Shown here: positions 1-8,361 of the stretch, in pieces
Numbering within the stretch: position 1 is the first letter of the stretch
Layout: each line of letters starts with the position of its first letter
Source: a virus
Direction: 5' to 3' (one strand)
DNA: 64,000 nt
Virus record (IMG/VR): IMGVR_UViG_3300023257_000008
Coordinates: 62,001-126,000 of that record
Notes under the pieces: generated by a model
Told to the model about the DNA's origin: nothing
The model's input: only the letters and a program-made list of their open reading frames with translations
Database searches by the model: none
Translations under genes and position numbers: made by a program

Positions 1-129
1 TATCCGGGGAAGAGGAGCAGCCATCGGCCACGATGCCGTAGACCCGCCCGTTCGGGATGACCCCGGCACGGGCGTAGTCCTCACAAACCTCGTGGGTTTT
101 CCCGATGGTGAAGTAGTAGTCAGCGTGCA
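1..129 (-). CDS. PP2C-like protein phosphatase, N-terminal fragment (runs off left edge)
   Basis: Reading the minus strand from the ATG at 129 gives 43 residues open to the window edge. They contain GKTHEVCEDY and then VADGCSSSPD, which resemble the start of PP2C-type Ser/Thr phosphatases, where an early metal-binding Asp-Gly sits in a VSDGCSSSPDTD-like motif. The second metal-binding region lies outside the window, so activity cannot be judged. It is the last gene of a minus-strand series that includes a vWA protein. PP2C and vWA proteins are known partners in TerY-type phosphorylation triads, but no kinase is visible here. Confidence 0.55.
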
Positions 130-348
130 TTAGGAGACCCTCCCCACGTGGATGCGAAGCATTTTCAGATGGAGAAGGGTCTCCTCTTCCCAGTCCTTCC
201 ACCCCGCAGCAGCCTGCGCCTTGTAGTCAGCATCCAGCGCATCCATCTCGGGCATCAGCCCCTGTTCCTTTGCCTGTGCCCGAACGAGGAGAGCATTCGC
301 TCGCCGGACAAACTGATACCGGATCTCCCGATTGGGTGCTGTCAACAT
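130..348 (-). CDS. Small unknown protein (72 aa)
   Basis: The start ATG at 348 overlaps the TGA of the upstream gene (TGATG), which implies translational coupling; a longer upstream reading in this frame is less likely. The product is charged and probably helical, with no recognised domain. It lies between the PP2C-like fragment and another unknown gene in the same operon. Confidence 0.6.
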   Translation of the reverse strand: MLTAPNREIRYQFVRRANALLVRAQAKEQGLMPEMDALDADYKAQAAAGWKDWEEETLLHLKMLRIHVGRVS

Positions 349-854
349 CAGACCCCCAGCCCGTGGGCCTTGTTGGTGGCTTCCTGGATGTCCTCCCAAC
401 TGGGGTCCTCTTCGGCTCCACCCCTGCGCCGAAGTTCCTTCCAGATGAAGCGCATGGTGTTGCACTGCATATAGATGGTCATTGGGTGGAGATTTAGGGT
501 GATCTGTACACCCAGCTTCAGGAACTCGGCACGAAGGTCGTCGGAGGACACATCGCTACGGTCCACGGCCCCGTCCGGCCCCTTCCTTACCTTGAGGTCG
601 TCCGCTAACTTCCGGGCCTCCATGATGGCGTCTTCACCGACGAAGCTCAGTTCCTCAAAACCGGACAGGGGATACCCAATGAGTTGGTAAAATTGCTCCC
701 AATCCTCCTGGGGGATGTTCGGAAGCATCCTCAGACCGCTCAGGTCCAGCCCCCCGGCGTCCAGCATATACCGGACGAGGCTGTTCGCCTTAAACCGGGG
801 TCGACCATCCTCATCGAGGAACATCGGTTGCATCGGGTGTTTGGAGTCAGGCAT
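348..854 (-). CDS. Unknown phage protein (168 aa)
   Basis: The start is chosen at 854 because AGGAGGT lies just upstream and because this start overlaps the end of the previous gene by only 8 nt; the frame stays open further upstream but antisense to that gene's coding. The protein is acidic and soluble, with no membrane segment and no motif I recognise. Operon member downstream of the 1515-1540 promoter. Confidence 0.65.
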   Translation of the reverse strand: MPDSKHPMQPMFLDEDGRPRFKANSLVRYMLDAGGLDLSGLRMLPNIPQEDWEQFYQLIGYPLSGFEELSFVGEDAIMEARKLADDLKVRKGPDGAVDRSDVSSDDLRAEFLKLGVQITLNLHPMTIYMQCNTMRFIWKELRRRGGAEEDPSWEDIQEATNKAHGLGV

Positions 855-1479
855 GTGGAGTACCTCCTGCACGAACAATCTCACAGTGGGTGATGAAATA
901 CGCTCTGGATTCGAGGCCAAAGCGGGCACTGAAACGATTGGCCTCCTCCCGGTATGCAAACCAGTAAACGTGACGGACTTTGTTACCCCCTGGTTCCAGC
1001 GAAGGAGTAGGATCAGGGACAAGCCAAACTTCGGGGGTATCCTCGGACCCATCATGCAGATGCGCCGGGGTCATTTCCACGTCACAGCGCAGAGGGGAAA
1101 TCTGTCCTCGGACTTTCTCGGGGGTGGGGCGGGAACCAGCCGGGCACCACTGATGAGAGGCACCGGGAAAACTGAAATCGAAGTCCAGCACCCGGATCAC
1201 CGCATCCTTCTCTGGCTGGAAGGCTCGGGTGAGCAAGTTCAATTGCTGCTGGTAACACCTGTTGCGGTGGGGGGTTCCGTGTACGACGACTCGGTGTCGC
1301 ATGTACCTCGTCGCTTCCGGGGGCCACCATCCGTCGTGCCCCAACAAAGCCGTCATCTGATCCGTGGGATCGCTCTCCGCTTCAAACTGTAGACTCAGCA
1401 CCGCAGCTTGTTCCTCAGAGAGGTTTCCCACGTGTCTGCGTATCCGCCTTTTGAGGTTATCGTAGGCCGTCCAACTCAT
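847..1479 (-). CDS. Unknown phage protein (210 aa)
   Basis: Strong Shine-Dalgarno AGGAGGT before the ATG at 1479, and a promoter-like element at 1515-1540. Rich in Arg, Trp and Pro, with several Cys and His residues but no clear zinc knuckle. It is the first gene of the short minus-strand operon 1479 to 1. Family not recognised. Confidence 0.65.
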   Translation of the reverse strand: MSWTAYDNLKRRIRRHVGNLSEEQAAVLSLQFEAESDPTDQMTALLGHDGWWPPEATRYMRHRVVVHGTPHRNRCYQQQLNLLTRAFQPEKDAVIRVLDFDFSFPGASHQWCPAGSRPTPEKVRGQISPLRCDVEMTPAHLHDGSEDTPEVWLVPDPTPSLEPGGNKVRHVYWFAYREEANRFSARFGLESRAYFITHCEIVRAGGTPHA

Positions 1480-1514
1480 CTAAACCTCCTCGGGGTCATC
1501 TGCCCTCACCTTGT

Positions 1515-1540
1515 CTACTCAGGACGAGACTCAGATGATC
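1515..1540 (-). promoter_or_regulatory. GATCATC-N13-GAGTAG promoter-like element
   Basis: On the minus strand GATCATC and GAGTAG are separated by exactly 13 nt. GAGTAG ends 35 nt before the start codon of the 847-1479 gene. It matches the element repeated at many other gene starts in the window. Confidence 0.75.
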
Positions 1541-1565
1541 CCCGAACGGGTAAGAGACGGGGTTC

Positions 1566-2315
1566 TCAAAAGGAAAGGGACTTGGACGGCCCCCCGCTAT
1601 TCAACGCCTGGCTCTGGCTGCTGATGCTCTGCGAGATGAACCCGCCCAGCTTGGCCAGGGCACCCTCGGTGGCGTCACCGATGGCGACGTACTGCTGGAA
1701 CCCGGCGTCGTTCTTGAAGGTCTCCAGCCACTGGTTCAAGCCCCCTGTGTCGGTGTTCACGCCGATGAGCACCGGCATGAGGGACTCCAGCGCCTCGCTG
1801 GTGCGGGCGTCCTCGATGGCCTCGGCCACCATTTTGCAGGTCGCCTTGGAAGCGTTGTCCATCCCGTCCGTGATGACGAACAGGGCACCGTTAACGGCGT
1901 AGTCGATCTTCGTCAGGTCGGCTCCGTACTGCGTCATCGCCTTGACCGCCGAGAAGGAGGCGTCGAACAGCGCCGTTGTGTGGCCGTAAGGCAGGCACCC
2001 GTCGTAGTCCGCCTCGTTGCAGTCGGGCAGCGGCTTGAAGCCGTGGAACTCCTGGATGTTCGTGTCGAACAGGAGCACCCGGAGCATCAGGTTGTCTGCC
2101 CGGTCGGACTTCCGGCAAGCCTGGACGCAGATCTTGATGGCCCCTTCCATCTCCTGACGGTACGAGCCGACCGATCCGCTGACGTCGACCACAAGGGTGG
2201 CCAGGGTGTACTCGGTCGCCCCGAGGTTGCCGATCTTGGCGGCGGAGAACCCGAAGTGGGTGCCTCCGATGGTGTGCTTTTCCAGATCCTGGTTCATGTC
2301 TGCAAACTTAGGCAT
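1566..2315 (-). CDS. vWA-domain protein with MIDAS motif
   Basis: About 249 aa. A hydrophobic strand leads into DVSGSVGS near residue 42, the DxSxS metal-ion-dependent adhesion site of von Willebrand A domains, with a downstream GHTTALFDA segment (the conserved Thr) and a VITDGMDNAS strand carrying the second Asp. It is therefore probably a metal-binding protein-interaction module, as in TerY-like proteins. The start at 2315 follows GGAGAGG; an in-frame ATG 33 nt upstream lacks a better site. It lies in the same orientation as the PP2C-like fragment at the left edge. A second, distinct vWA protein lies at 28746-29642. Confidence 0.85.
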   Translation of the reverse strand: MPKFADMNQDLEKHTIGGTHFGFSAAKIGNLGATEYTLATLVVDVSGSVGSYRQEMEGAIKICVQACRKSDRADNLMLRVLLFDTNIQEFHGFKPLPDCNEADYDGCLPYGHTTALFDASFSAVKAMTQYGADLTKIDYAVNGALFVITDGMDNASKATCKMVAEAIEDARTSEALESLMPVLIGVNTDTGGLNQWLETFKNDAGFQQYVAIGDATEGALAKLGGFISQSISSQSQALNSGGPSKSLSF

Positions 2316-2406
2316 CGTCCTCTCCTTGATTTGACTGTCCGGAGACAATCGTGGTAAAGAAACCGTTGAGTCTATTCCGATCTAAATTGGCCACAGAGGT
2401 ACAAAA

Positions 2407-3519
2407 ATGCGAGGGAGAACTTGGACACAGGATGAGATTGTGGCTTTCTTTGCACGGCAGAAGTTTCTTCTCATCTCGACTTACAGAAAGGCCAACCTTC
2501 CAATAGAGTACAAATGCTCCTGCGGAAAGATTGCTCAGATCAGTTTGGACGGCTTGAAACAACGTCTCCGAAAAGGTAAACCAGCTTGCTCCCATAAGCG
2601 GAAAGTGGCTTTCACTCTGAAGGAGGTCCGGGACTTTTTTGCGGAACACGGATGCATCTTGATTACAGACACCTACACCGGATGTAATCAACGGTTGACG
2701 TATCAATGTTCGTGTGGGAGACAAACTGCTGAGACTAACTTCAGGATTTTCAAACACAAAGGGGGTGGTCATTGCCGCCTTTGTATTCGAGAAGGGATTT
2801 CGTCTCGTAGTCAGAAAACAATGAGAGACCCCAAAGTCCTGGCCAAACAGAGAGAAACATTTAGACGTAACTATGGAGTCGACAACCCCCTCCAAAATCC
2901 CGGCGTAAAACAAAAAAGGGAACAAACGTGCCTGAAAAGATATGGCGTTCGGAGTGTCAACCAGGACCCGGAAATTAAAGCCCGGCAACGAGCAAGTTTT
3001 CGGGCTAAATACGGAGTTGACCATTTCATGCAAAACCCTGATTCTCTTGCCCGATACAGAAAAACTTTGCTGGATCGTTACGGGGTACCTAGCCTTGCCT
3101 TCCTGAGTGGTAGATCGTCGATTGAAGCCCAACGTTTTTTCACTGCACTTTTTGATCTGTTGCCAAAGGCTTTCCAAGGAAAATGCTATTTCTCCCCCCG
3201 AACACATGAATTCAATGTGTGGTTCCAAGGGAAATACTACAAATATGATTTCGTCCAGTCCCACTTGAAAAGAGTTATCGAATACAATGGGTCTCGTTTC
3301 CACCCCAGTGCAGATCAAACTCCCGATGAGATTGGTTGGTGTTTGTTTCGTCCCACACGTACTGTTCAAGAGGCAAGAGATTATGAACAACACAAACTGG
3401 ATGCCCTGCGTAACCGAGGCTTTGGTATCCTGATCGTGTGGGACTATGAAGCTAAACATAATCTGGACTCGACTCTTCAAAAATGCCTGGCCTTCCTTGG
3501 AGTTACGCCAAAAAGCTAA
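2407..3519 (+). CDS. Free-standing homing-endonuclease-like protein
   Basis: 370 aa, on the opposite strand from its neighbours. The N-terminal half holds two zinc-ribbon-like Cys clusters (YKCSCGK and YQCSCGR...CRLC). The middle has repeated RNYGVDNPLQNP / KRYGVRSVNQDP / AKYGVDHFMQNP units, a DNA-binding repeat typical of phage homing enzymes. The C-terminus has a Vsr/PD-(D/E)XK-like core: YKYDF, then a VIEYNGSRFHP segment and LIVWDYE. The lower-GC codon usage and position between two minus-strand genes are consistent with a mobile insertion. Its 3' end overlaps the end of pncA by 17 nt. Cleavage site unknown. Confidence 0.75.
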   Translation: MRGRTWTQDEIVAFFARQKFLLISTYRKANLPIEYKCSCGKIAQISLDGLKQRLRKGKPACSHKRKVAFTLKEVRDFFAEHGCILITDTYTGCNQRLTYQCSCGRQTAETNFRIFKHKGGGHCRLCIREGISSRSQKTMRDPKVLAKQRETFRRNYGVDNPLQNPGVKQKREQTCLKRYGVRSVNQDPEIKARQRASFRAKYGVDHFMQNPDSLARYRKTLLDRYGVPSLAFLSGRSSIEAQRFFTALFDLLPKAFQGKCYFSPRTHEFNVWFQGKYYKYDFVQSHLKRVIEYNGSRFHPSADQTPDEIGWCLFRPTRTVQEARDYEQHKLDALRNRGFGILIVWDYEAKHNLDSTLQKCLAFLGVTPKS

Positions 3520-4390
3520 CCGAATCTGACAGTTGCATTCCCTTGGCTGTCATCTCCTGTATGAACTGGTCTCCGAGAAACTCGAAACCAGCGACATTAG
3601 AGGAGGCATCGGTCAAGAGCACCAGTTTTTTGATGTATTTGGGATCAGAAAAGCAACTTCCAACGTCAGTAACCGTTGAAGCAACACAGTGGGACAGGGC
3701 CTCCCCGGTCACGGCGATGATGTCAGCCTCCTCCAAACTCTGGATGAGACCCGTATTGATCTGGGTAGTTGGGTCGGTGGGATCAGGCACCTCGGCCTTG
3801 ACGCCGCTGAAGTGTTCCGTCCAGGGGTTGCTTCCTTTGGTCACGTACTCCACAGTGCCCGGCCCCTGAAGGCACCACTCCTTCAGTGCCTGCCGAAGTT
3901 CCGGGACCACATTGTGTCCCCAATCCCCGATGAGGCAGTGCATCGGCCACACGACGTGCGGGTAGCGCCCATTAGCTGCGAGCGCCTGAAGGTACCCGAA
4001 TGAGCCCTTTCCAGTCGGCCCACCCTGGTGGAGGAAGCTGGGCATCGCCGTGGTGTACTCCTCGTCGGTCGGGTGCAGACCGGCGGCGTCGGCGTTAAAC
4101 TTGACGATCCGCTTTCCGTCTGGGTGGATGCCCAGGATTGTGAAAGGTTCAGGATGTGCCCCGTCCCCGATCCGTTTCCACCACGCTGGACGTTCGATGG
4201 CCACCTCGTGGTGACTGTCAAGCGTGACGTGGATGTCGTTCAGCTTGTGGCCAATACGGCGGATCAGGGCTGCAACCCTGGCCATGTCCTGATCCGCACC
4301 AGGAACGACAAGGGCACCCCTGTTACCATGGCCATCGTCCGCCACACAAAAATCGTTTTGGGGGTCCACAATTAACAGATCTACTCGCAT
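3503..4390 (-). CDS. pncA: Nicotinamidase-like cysteine hydrolase
   Basis: 295 aa, PncA/isochorismatase fold. VDPQNDF at residues 8-14 supplies the catalytic Asp. TLDSHHE near 57 matches the metal-binding DxH region. VTKGSNP supplies the catalytic Lys and GEALSHCVASTV the nucleophilic Cys. Predicted reaction: nicotinamide to nicotinate plus ammonia. It is longer than typical bacterial PncA (about 210 aa), mainly through insertions between these motifs. Its start overlaps the end of nadE by 10 nt, so the two are coupled. With pncB it would feed nicotinate into the Preiss-Handler route. Confidence 0.85.
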   Translation of the reverse strand: MRVDLLIVDPQNDFCVADDGHGNRGALVVPGADQDMARVAALIRRIGHKLNDIHVTLDSHHEVAIERPAWWKRIGDGAHPEPFTILGIHPDGKRIVKFNADAAGLHPTDEEYTTAMPSFLHQGGPTGKGSFGYLQALAANGRYPHVVWPMHCLIGDWGHNVVPELRQALKEWCLQGPGTVEYVTKGSNPWTEHFSGVKAEVPDPTDPTTQINTGLIQSLEEADIIAVTGEALSHCVASTVTDVGSCFSDPKYIKKLVLLTDASSNVAGFEFLGDQFIQEMTAKGMQLSDSVSFLA

Positions 4391-5508
4391 GATTCTTCCT
4401 CCAGTGTGAGTTCGTTACTCAGGAGCCCCTGCTCCACGAGTTCCTGTCGAGTCCCCAACGTGGGGATATTAGGATTGAGTTTGTGTCGGGTGGTTTTCTC
4501 TGCATAGCGTGCCGCCATCAGGAAGCTCACCACCTCTACCGGGGTGAAGTCTTCCCAGGGGAAGAACCCATCGTCCTGGGAGAAGTCCGCCATCTCCCGC
4601 CAGAGACCGTCGTGGATCTCTGCGTTCCCGAACAGGATCTGCTGGGGGAACCGGACGGGGTGGCCACCCATGCTGTTGTCCAGGAACCGGGACACCCGCT
4701 CGATGGTGCCGAAAGATGTGACCCTCCCGGTCTCCGGGTCGATGCTTCCGTAGGTGAAGGGTACTTTGAGCCACCGTCTCACCTCGGTCTCATCGCTGTG
4801 ATCGTCGCCGGTCCCCCAGAGATCTGCCGAGGGCTTGGCCTTGATGGTGTCGATGTACGCCTGTCGGGCTTTGGGGAACCGTTCTCCCAGGCCCCAGGCC
4901 AACTGGAACACTTCGGTCTTGGACAGCATCGCCAGGGGATTGGTGTCCACCTCGCCGTCGCCACCCTTTTGATAGTAGCGCAGGAAGCGGTCCTCGCACT
5001 CGTTCCCCGTCCCGTGACGGATGCCCCCACCCATCAGCCGGTTGCACGCACGTCCGATGGGTGCCCGCAGGCAGGAACGAATGGAGCCGATAATCGTGGG
5101 ATCTTTGTTAATCCGTTCCTGGATCTCCCTACGAAAGGATTCCCCTGGGGAATGGGCTACGGAGGTAGGGCCATTGCTGAACCTGTTCACCCCATTGACC
5201 AACGAATTGACAGCTTCTTTGATCAGGTGATCACAGATCCTCGTGTAATCCCCATTGGCCATCGGAACACCCAGCCCATCGGCCAGCGCCTGCGCCCTGG
5301 CCGTCTGCTTCGGGTTGGTGTCGATGCGGGAGTGAACGAGGGTCAACCGCTCAGGGCCGACCGCCAGTGTCAGGAGGCCAGCCATCACAGCGGAGTCGAG
5401 TCCGCCGCTCAGGTCCAGTTCTGCACGGGGGACATGGGCGTCCTGATGGTACTGTTCGATGGCAGCGACACGGTTGTCGATCAGGGCCTGTACGTCTGTC
5501 ACGGGCAT
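4381..5508 (-). CDS. nadE: NAD synthetase, ammonia-dependent type
   Basis: 375 aa. SGGLDSAVMAGLL near residue 34 is the PP-loop of N-type ATP pyrophosphatases. KPSADLWGTGDDHSDE late in the protein resembles the NadE segment PSAxLxxxxxDE that closes over the active site. No glutaminase domain is present, so it should use free ammonia. Predicted reaction: deamido-NAD + ATP + NH3 to NAD. The start at 5508 follows AGGAGAG; a long upstream extension in the same frame lacks such a site and overlaps another gene. An insertion of about 60 aa after the PP-loop makes it longer than E. coli NadE (about 275 aa). Confidence 0.85.
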   Translation of the reverse strand: MPVTDVQALIDNRVAAIEQYHQDAHVPRAELDLSGGLDSAVMAGLLTLAVGPERLTLVHSRIDTNPKQTARAQALADGLGVPMANGDYTRICDHLIKEAVNSLVNGVNRFSNGPTSVAHSPGESFRREIQERINKDPTIIGSIRSCLRAPIGRACNRLMGGGIRHGTGNECEDRFLRYYQKGGDGEVDTNPLAMLSKTEVFQLAWGLGERFPKARQAYIDTIKAKPSADLWGTGDDHSDETEVRRWLKVPFTYGSIDPETGRVTSFGTIERVSRFLDNSMGGHPVRFPQQILFGNAEIHDGLWREMADFSQDDGFFPWEDFTPVEVVSFLMAARYAEKTTRHKLNPNIPTLGTRQELVEQGLLSNELTLEEESCE

Positions 5509-5783
5509 GACGTTTCTCTCCTGTTTGTGGGGATCCCCCGCTGTAACCACTGGCTGAGTACGAGGATGGACTGCCTCAGGAGCCACTTCCTCAGGACCGG
5601 GATGGATGAACGCCGCCACCCCTCGGGTAACGTAACGCTCATCACTGTTTTGCACCTGTAGCACATGGCGCAGGGTTCGGGGGCACCGTGCTCCTCGTCC
5701 GCTTGGGCGATGAACAGATCTGCTTTGCCGAGGGCATGTCTCATCCCGCAGGAGCAAATGTGTAGAAGCAACCGTCTGGCCAT
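5499..5783 (-). CDS. Small Cys-rich protein in NAD operon
   Basis: 94 aa. The N-terminal half has CSCG and CAMCYRC, a possible zinc ribbon. The start at 5783 lies 19 nt after a strong promoter-like element, which supports expression from here. It overlaps the start of nadE by 10 nt. The C-terminal third is basic and less convincing as folded protein, so the function and even the full extent are uncertain. Confidence 0.5.
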   Translation of the reverse strand: MARRLLLHICSCGMRHALGKADLFIAQADEEHGAPEPCAMCYRCKTVMSVTLPEGWRRSSIPVLRKWLLRQSILVLSQWLQRGIPTNRRETSCP

Positions 5784-5802
5784 CTTGACATCCTACCCTC
5801 TC

Positions 5803-5828
5803 CTACTCAGCCGCCCGCTGCGATGATC
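5803..5828 (-). promoter_or_regulatory. GATCATC-N13-GAGTAG promoter-like element inside pncB 3' end
   Basis: Exact match with 13-nt spacing on the minus strand. It overlaps the last seven codons and the stop of pncB, so the promoter doubles as coding sequence. It would drive the Cys-rich gene, nadE and pncA separately from pncB. Confidence 0.75.
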
Positions 5829-7324
5829 ATTCGATCTCTCTGGCGGTCCAGTTCTCTGCTGATGGCCTCGGTCGCAGGGCTCATTCCGACCACCTGGACC
5901 CCCCCGTGTACCTGAGACTCCCACCAGTCCAACCAATCCTCGTTGCGGACATTGTGCAACAGGACATAACCCTCGGGAGCATCTTCACCCCTCTGCCCAA
6001 CGAGCCCCAGCGGAAAATCTCCGAGACCCTCTCCCCAGCACGGAATCAACCGAAAAATCACGGGGATCCCCGCCAGGGAGTCCTTGCCCGGCGTTCCGCT
6101 CCACTTCTTCCTGGGGCCGCTGGAGAAACACAGCTTGAACACCGCCGAGACGTTGTTCCGCTTGTATGCTGAGGGAGAGGGCACGGACACGATGAAACCT
6201 CCGTATCCGTACAGCCGCCGCTCGGGGTCCACATCACTGTGTCCCATGCAAAACGCTTCCATCTGCACGGTGCGCTCGTCGGTGTAGCCGTCCTCGAAGA
6301 TGTAGTTGGGTTGGGTACCGTGTTCCTTCTCGGCCTGATAGAACAGGCGAAACTGCTCCACCTGGTTGCCGGAGTCACAGCGCACGGAGCACCTTCGGGC
6401 CAGATCCTCCCGCATTGCCTGAATCGCAGCGGGGATCCCCGAGTTGATGGGGTCATAGGTGTCGAACAGGTAGGAAGGCGGCTCGGAGCGCATGTCCCGG
6501 ATGGCCCGGAAACCATTGATGTCCTCACCCCACCGTTCCTGGTGCTCGTGGCCCGTCGTCCCCACCGGGATCATGTAGAGTTCCCAGGCGAGGAAGACGT
6601 TGGAGGTCTTGTTCATCCCGTAGGCCCGACACTGCTGCACGGCCATCCGATGCTGCTGCATACAGGTGGCCCCCCGCATCCCAACCTCGAAGGCCCGGTG
6701 CGCCTGTGTCATCCCGCCCGTGGCGGCGAGGCCGTTGCCGAGGATCTTGAGGATCTGACCCCGAACCCCCTCCTCGTACTCGTCGGCCTGCACATCGATA
6801 GTGACGCCTTCGATCCCCATCGTCTCCTGCACGAGCTTGATGATCTGGCCTTCCATCTCACAGGAGGCTTTGAATTCACGCACCCCCTGCTTCATCGCCG
6901 TGGCGACCTGGATGGAGAAGTTGAGCATGATCACGAGCGGCTCCAGCCAGGAGACCAGGAAGCTCGGCCCGGTGACGGTGAGGACCGGCTCCTTCGCCAG
7001 CACCCAGGATCCCTTCGGGGCACAGGTCATCGTGACCTTGCCTCGCAGGGCCTCTTCCATCGCCTGGGTCAGCCCATACCCGTTGGCCGTCAGGAAGGCT
7101 GACTCCTTCACCGTAGGCATCTCGGGGAGCATCGCCTCCACGACCTCACGCATGTTGAAAGGAATGTAGTGCGGCCCACCCCGGCGCATCGTGAAGTAGA
7201 AGGTCTCCTCCCGCAGGGGGAAGCCCGCCTGGGCCATCGAGAACTTGTACCCATCGGTCATCAGCGCCGAGGGGCGTTCCCGTCCCGTCATCAGCATAAC
7301 CAGCGACTTTTCAGTGTTCGGCAT
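5807..7324 (-). CDS. pncB: Nicotinate phosphoribosyltransferase-like protein
   Basis: 505 aa. TDGYKFSMAQAGF near residue 22 matches the NAPRTase/NAMPT N-terminal motif. SNVFLAWELYMIPVGTTGHEH holds the GTxxHE signature with the phosphorylated His. VRCDSGN, IFEDGYTDE and YGYGGF match the substrate and PRPP-binding loops. Predicted reaction: nicotinate + PRPP (+ATP) to nicotinate mononucleotide. The start at 7324 has GAGGAGGG six nt upstream and lies 22 nt from its promoter. Length is close to bacterial NAMPT (about 490 aa), so nicotinamide specificity is not excluded, although the GTxxHE motif and the adjacent pncA favour nicotinate. Confidence 0.8.
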   Translation of the reverse strand: MPNTEKSLVMLMTGRERPSALMTDGYKFSMAQAGFPLREETFYFTMRRGGPHYIPFNMREVVEAMLPEMPTVKESAFLTANGYGLTQAMEEALRGKVTMTCAPKGSWVLAKEPVLTVTGPSFLVSWLEPLVIMLNFSIQVATAMKQGVREFKASCEMEGQIIKLVQETMGIEGVTIDVQADEYEEGVRGQILKILGNGLAATGGMTQAHRAFEVGMRGATCMQQHRMAVQQCRAYGMNKTSNVFLAWELYMIPVGTTGHEHQERWGEDINGFRAIRDMRSEPPSYLFDTYDPINSGIPAAIQAMREDLARRCSVRCDSGNQVEQFRLFYQAEKEHGTQPNYIFEDGYTDERTVQMEAFCMGHSDVDPERRLYGYGGFIVSVPSPSAYKRNNVSAVFKLCFSSGPRKKWSGTPGKDSLAGIPVIFRLIPCWGEGLGDFPLGLVGQRGEDAPEGYVLLHNVRNEDWLDWWESQVHGGVQVVGMSPATEAISRELDRQRDRMIIAAGG

Positions 7325-7346
7325 TTCAACCCTCCTCACCTTGCAC

Positions 7347-7372
7347 TACTCCACACGGTTCCGGGATGATCC
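7347..7372 (-). promoter_or_regulatory. Promoter-like element for pncB
   Basis: GATCATC-N13-GAGTAG on the minus strand, ending 22 nt before the pncB start. It forms a divergent pair with the element at 7406-7431. Confidence 0.75.
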
Positions 7373-7405
7373 CTGCCAGTCTCGGAAAAACTGGAGGGTG
7401 GCGAA

Positions 7406-7431
7406 GATCATCCGAGGGCGGTTGTGAGTAG
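7406..7431 (+). promoter_or_regulatory. Promoter-like element for 7454 operon
   Basis: GATCATC-N13-GAGTAG on the plus strand, 22 nt before the ATG at 7454. With the 7347-7372 element it defines a divergent control region of about 85 nt. Confidence 0.75.
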
Positions 7432-7453
7432 ATGAGGGCAGGAGGTGACCCCT

Positions 7454-7636
7454 ATGGACGGACTGCTGAGACTGGGCCTTGTTGTAAACGAAGTGGAGCC
7501 GGGCGGTTTCTTCTGCCTCCCGTGCCCGACGAGACCCTTCTGGGACACCTTCCTTTGGGGTGCCGTGAGCATGGGGCTGATCTGGGCATTTTGTGCGCTG
7601 GGGTTCGCCATCCGTGTCCACCGCAGGAAGGGCTGA
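7454..7636 (+). CDS. Small single-span membrane protein
   Basis: 60 aa. AGGAGGT eight nt upstream selects the ATG at 7454. Residues about 35-53 form a hydrophobic helix (WGAVSMGLIWAFCALGFAI) followed by a basic RVHRRKG tail, so an N-out or hairpin-free single span is likely. The stop overlaps the next start (TGATG). Function unknown. Confidence 0.65.
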   Translation: MDGLLRLGLVVNEVEPGGFFCLPCPTRPFWDTFLWGAVSMGLIWAFCALGFAIRVHRRKG

Positions 7637-8361
7637 TGTTCGATTGCACGACCCCCGAGTACGACGCCCTGTACGCCCCCTGGCTGAAGGATCCGGGCAA
7701 GCTCCTGCGGCTCGTTCACTACGACCCCACCCAGGACACCCTGCTGGACCTGTGCGGCGGTACAGGAGCCGTGGCCTGCCACGCCCTGGTCTGCCGGGCG
7801 GAGGCCACAGGGCGGGGCTACGCCGGTCCTGCGGTGGTCCTGTTGGACAAAAGCCCCAGGGTCGATGACCACACCTTTGGGAAGTACATCATGTCCGTTC
7901 CCTTCGACGTCAACAAACTGTGGCCTTCGGTGAAGAAACCCCTCGACGTGATCGTGTGCCGTCAGGCGCTCGGTTACGTCCAAGACCTTGGGGCGTTCTT
8001 CTATCAGGTGGCGCATCGTCTGCATCCAAGGGGCAGGTTCGTCTTCAACACCTTTGAGAACGCTCCAAGGTGGCAGATGCGGAAACACGAAGACACATCG
8101 GGTCGACCCTATAGGGGCTTTTCCCTGATGGTGGGACGCTGGATCGGGCATCTCCAGATGACAAAGGCGTGGGACCACAGATTCCACATGAAGCGTTGGC
8201 GCTGGGACATCTCCATTTTCCGGCACCACACCCGTGAAGAGATCGAGAAGGCCATGGACAAGTATTTCACCTTCGCCGTAGAAAACGAGGGCAACAGCCT
8301 GCGGTACGTCTGCAACCACAAGGCACAACACGGAGGGGGCTGGCAATGGCCAACATCCTGA
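7636..8361 (+). CDS. Class I SAM-dependent methyltransferase
   Basis: 241 aa. TLLDLCGGTGAVA near residue 36 is SAM-binding motif I; VVLLDKSPR holds the acidic residue of motif II; PLDVIVCRQALGYVQD fits motif IV of small-molecule or biotin/ubiquinone-type methyltransferases. The substrate cannot be told. It is coupled to its neighbours by overlaps at both ends (TGATG upstream, 16 nt downstream), so it probably works with the CoaB-like fusion. Confidence 0.75.
   Translation: MFDCTTPEYDALYAPWLKDPGKLLRLVHYDPTQDTLLDLCGGTGAVACHALVCRAEATGRGYAGPAVVLLDKSPRVDDHTFGKYIMSVPFDVNKLWPSVKKPLDVIVCRQALGYVQDLGAFFYQVAHRLHPRGRFVFNTFENAPRWQMRKHEDTSGRPYRGFSLMVGRWIGHLQMTKAWDHRFHMKRWRWDISIFRHHTREEIEKAMDKYFTFAVENEGNSLRYVCNHKAQHGGGWQWPTS

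Noticed and set aside
148-1902. Several plus-strand frames of 70-225 codons opposite the minus operon
   Set aside because: They lack ribosome sites, have skewed composition, and mirror genes with clear start signals and, at 1566-2315, a vWA domain.
2308-3480. 390-codon minus frame opposite the homing endonuclease
   Set aside because: It is the antisense of a gene with clear motifs; its own reading has no recognisable domain.
4483-5661. 392-codon plus frame opposite nadE
   Set aside because: Antisense of the PP-loop enzyme; composition rich in Gly/Arg/Pro typical of shadow frames.
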